NCBI GenBank assembly: GCA_017621955.1
Contig: JAGASB010000322.1
Coordinates: 1 to 7,050 of the forward strand
Length of the DNA: 7,050 nt
From: Clostridia bacterium
GTDB taxonomy: Bacteria > Bacillota_A > Clostridia > Christensenellales > Borkfalkiaceae
Direction of reading: 5' to 3'
The notes under the pieces were generated by a model. That model was given only the letters and a program-made list of their open reading frames with translations, did no database searches and was not told where the DNA came from. The position numbers and the translations under genes were made by a program. This document shows, in pieces, positions 5,883 to 7,050 of this stretch. How positions within the stretch are numbered: position 1 is the stretch's first letter; every line of letters starts with the position of its first letter.

Positions 5883-7050
5883 TAGTATTTTACGCTATAT
5901 AAGATGTCCTCATAAGTTGGGAAGGTTACAAAATCCTTGCCGATTAAAAGTTCCATTTCATCAGCACAAGACCTTACGGACTGCATATCTTTAAGCAGTG
6001 TCTTTTTACAGAATCTTGCTTTGGTTAGATTATCCCAACCCTTTTTATATTTTGCAGTGTCTTCAATAAGTTTACTTAAATTATCGTTAAATTTGCCAGA
6101 AAGTTCAGCAATGCGTGAAACAACGCCTTCTTCAAGTGCGCAAGAATAGTTTTTAGCGTACTCTTTTTTAAGGTTAAGTTCTTTAAGCAAGAAACTTTGA
6201 TAGCCAATAACTGCGGGAACAATTTGTTTTCGTGCAATGTCTATCGCCGTAAGTGCTTCGATATGAACTATGTTTGAATAGTTTTCAAGCAAAATTTCCA
6301 TTCTTGAATGAATTTCGCTTGCTGATAGCACCTTATGTCTTTTAAACAACTCAACGTTCTTTTGTTGTGTATAAAGTGGAAGAGCGTCAACGGTAGATTT
6401 AAGATTTAATAGTCCACGTTTCTTTGCTTCCCTTTCCCACTCTTTTGAGTAGTTGTTACCGCTAAATAGTATACGTTTATGGTTTTTAATGGTTTGTTTA
6501 ATAAGCGTATCTAACGAAGCGTTGAAGTCCTTTGCATTTTCAAGAACGTCTGCAAAGTTTTTAAGTTCGTCCGCAACGATAGTGTTTATAATAAAGTTTG
6601 GGCAAGCGATATTGGTTGAAGAACCGACCATACGGAACTCAAATTTATTACCCGTAAACGCAAACGGAGAAGTTCTGTTTCTGTCAGTAGAATCCTTTGG
6701 AATAGGTGGAAGCACTGACACGCCGATTTTAAGCTCGGTTTTCTTTTTAGCGCTAAATTTTTCACCGCTTTCAATAGCCGATAAAATAGCTTCAAGTTCT
6801 TCGCCAAGGTAAATTGAAATTATTGCCGGCGGTGCTTCGTCAGCGCCTAAACGGTGGTCGTTTCCAGCAGAAGCAACGCTTATGCGCAACAAATCTTGGT
6901 GATTATCAACCGCTTTAATAACTGCAAGCAAGAAAAGTAAAAACTGAGCGTTATCAATAGGTGTTGCGCCTGGGTCAAGCAAGCTTTCACCCGTGTCGGT
7001 ACTGATTGCCCAGTTATCGTGCTTACCACTACCATTGACAGAAGCAAAGG
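5882..7050 (-). CDS. glnN: Type III glutamine synthetase GlnN, C-terminal part (5' end outside window)
   Basis: C-terminal 388 residues of a GSIII-family glutamine synthetase, which makes glutamine from glutamate, ammonia and ATP in the cytoplasm. Family members are about 700 residues, so roughly 300 are missing beyond the window edge. Seen: the active-site loop VNGSGKHDNW at residues 4-13 of the fragment; AGNDHRLGADEAPPAI at 61-76; NRTSPFAFTGNKFEFR at 124-139, which carries conserved substrate- and nucleotide-binding residues; then the long helical C-terminal region characteristic of GSIII. The reading frame stays open to the window edge, so the TTG at 6982 is an internal Leu codon, not a start. 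It ends with PTYEDILYSVKY and TAA at 5884-5882. It is separated from the nfn-hyd unit by the repeat array and a terminator, so shared regulation is not expected. The frame is intact in the visible part. Confidence 0.94.
   Translation of the reverse strand, partial: FASVNGSGKHDNWAISTDTGESLLDPGATPIDNAQFLLFLLAVIKAVDNHQDLLRISVASAGNDHRLGADEAPPAIISIYLGEELEAILSAIESGEKFSAKKKTELKIGVSVLPPIPKDSTDRNRTSPFAFTGNKFEFRMVGSSTNIACPNFIINTIVADELKNFADVLENAKDFNASLDTLIKQTIKNHKRILFSGNNYSKEWEREAKKRGLLNLKSTVDALPLYTQQKNVELFKRHKVLSASEIHSRMEILLENYSNIVHIEALTAIDIARKQIVPAVIGYQSFLLKELNLKKEYAKNYSCALEEGVVSRIAELSGKFNDNLSKLIEDTAKYKKGWDNLTKARFCKKTLLKDMQSVRSCADEMELLIGKDFVTFPTYEDILYSVKY

Overview
The window reads as chromosomal DNA of a strictly anaerobic, fermentative Firmicute, probably a Clostridia-class member. 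The reasons are AT-rich intergenic DNA, strong AGGAGG ribosome binding sites before every complete gene, a type III glutamine synthetase and a trimeric electron-bifurcating [FeFe]-hydrogenase. The species cannot be named from the sequence. All six protein genes lie on the minus strand, so the biological order runs from high to low coordinates.

Layout in transcription order. (1) 7050-5882: the C-terminal half of a type III glutamine synthetase (glnN), cut by the window edge. (2) 5881-5421: a non-coding stretch holding two tandem copies (period 197 bp, about 96% identical) of a bipartite hairpin-rich element that fits no RNA family I recognise. (3) 5420-5391: a rho-independent terminator facing minus-strand transcription. 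(4) 5340-5312: a good sigma-A-type promoter, then a leader of about 78 nt with a stem-loop. (5) 5227-3000: nfnA and nfnB, the two subunits of a bifurcating ferredoxin:NAD/NADP transhydrogenase of the Nfn type (often annotated SudB / GltA-like). (6) 2999-2909: a gap with a second stem-loop. (7) 2908-1: hydC, hydB and the N-terminal third of hydA, the NuoE-like, NuoF-like and catalytic [FeFe] subunits of a HydABC-type hydrogenase; hydA leaves the window.

Working together (inference from family knowledge): HydABC couples NADH and reduced ferredoxin oxidation to H2 release, or the reverse. NfnAB couples NADH and reduced ferredoxin to NADP+ reduction. Both use the same two donors, so one transcription unit would let the cell divide fermentation electrons between H2 disposal and NADPH for biosynthesis. 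Genes within each block are 2 nt apart or overlap by 1 nt, with the ribosome binding site inside the last codons of the gene before.

The least explained part is 5485-5882. The 3' element of each 197-bp unit is closed by a stem of 12-14 bp whose two arms changed together between the copies. Several G-U pairs survive only if the plus strand is the RNA, and a possible plus-strand promoter lies just before the array. This may be a tandemly duplicated structured RNA or a small non-autonomous mobile repeat.
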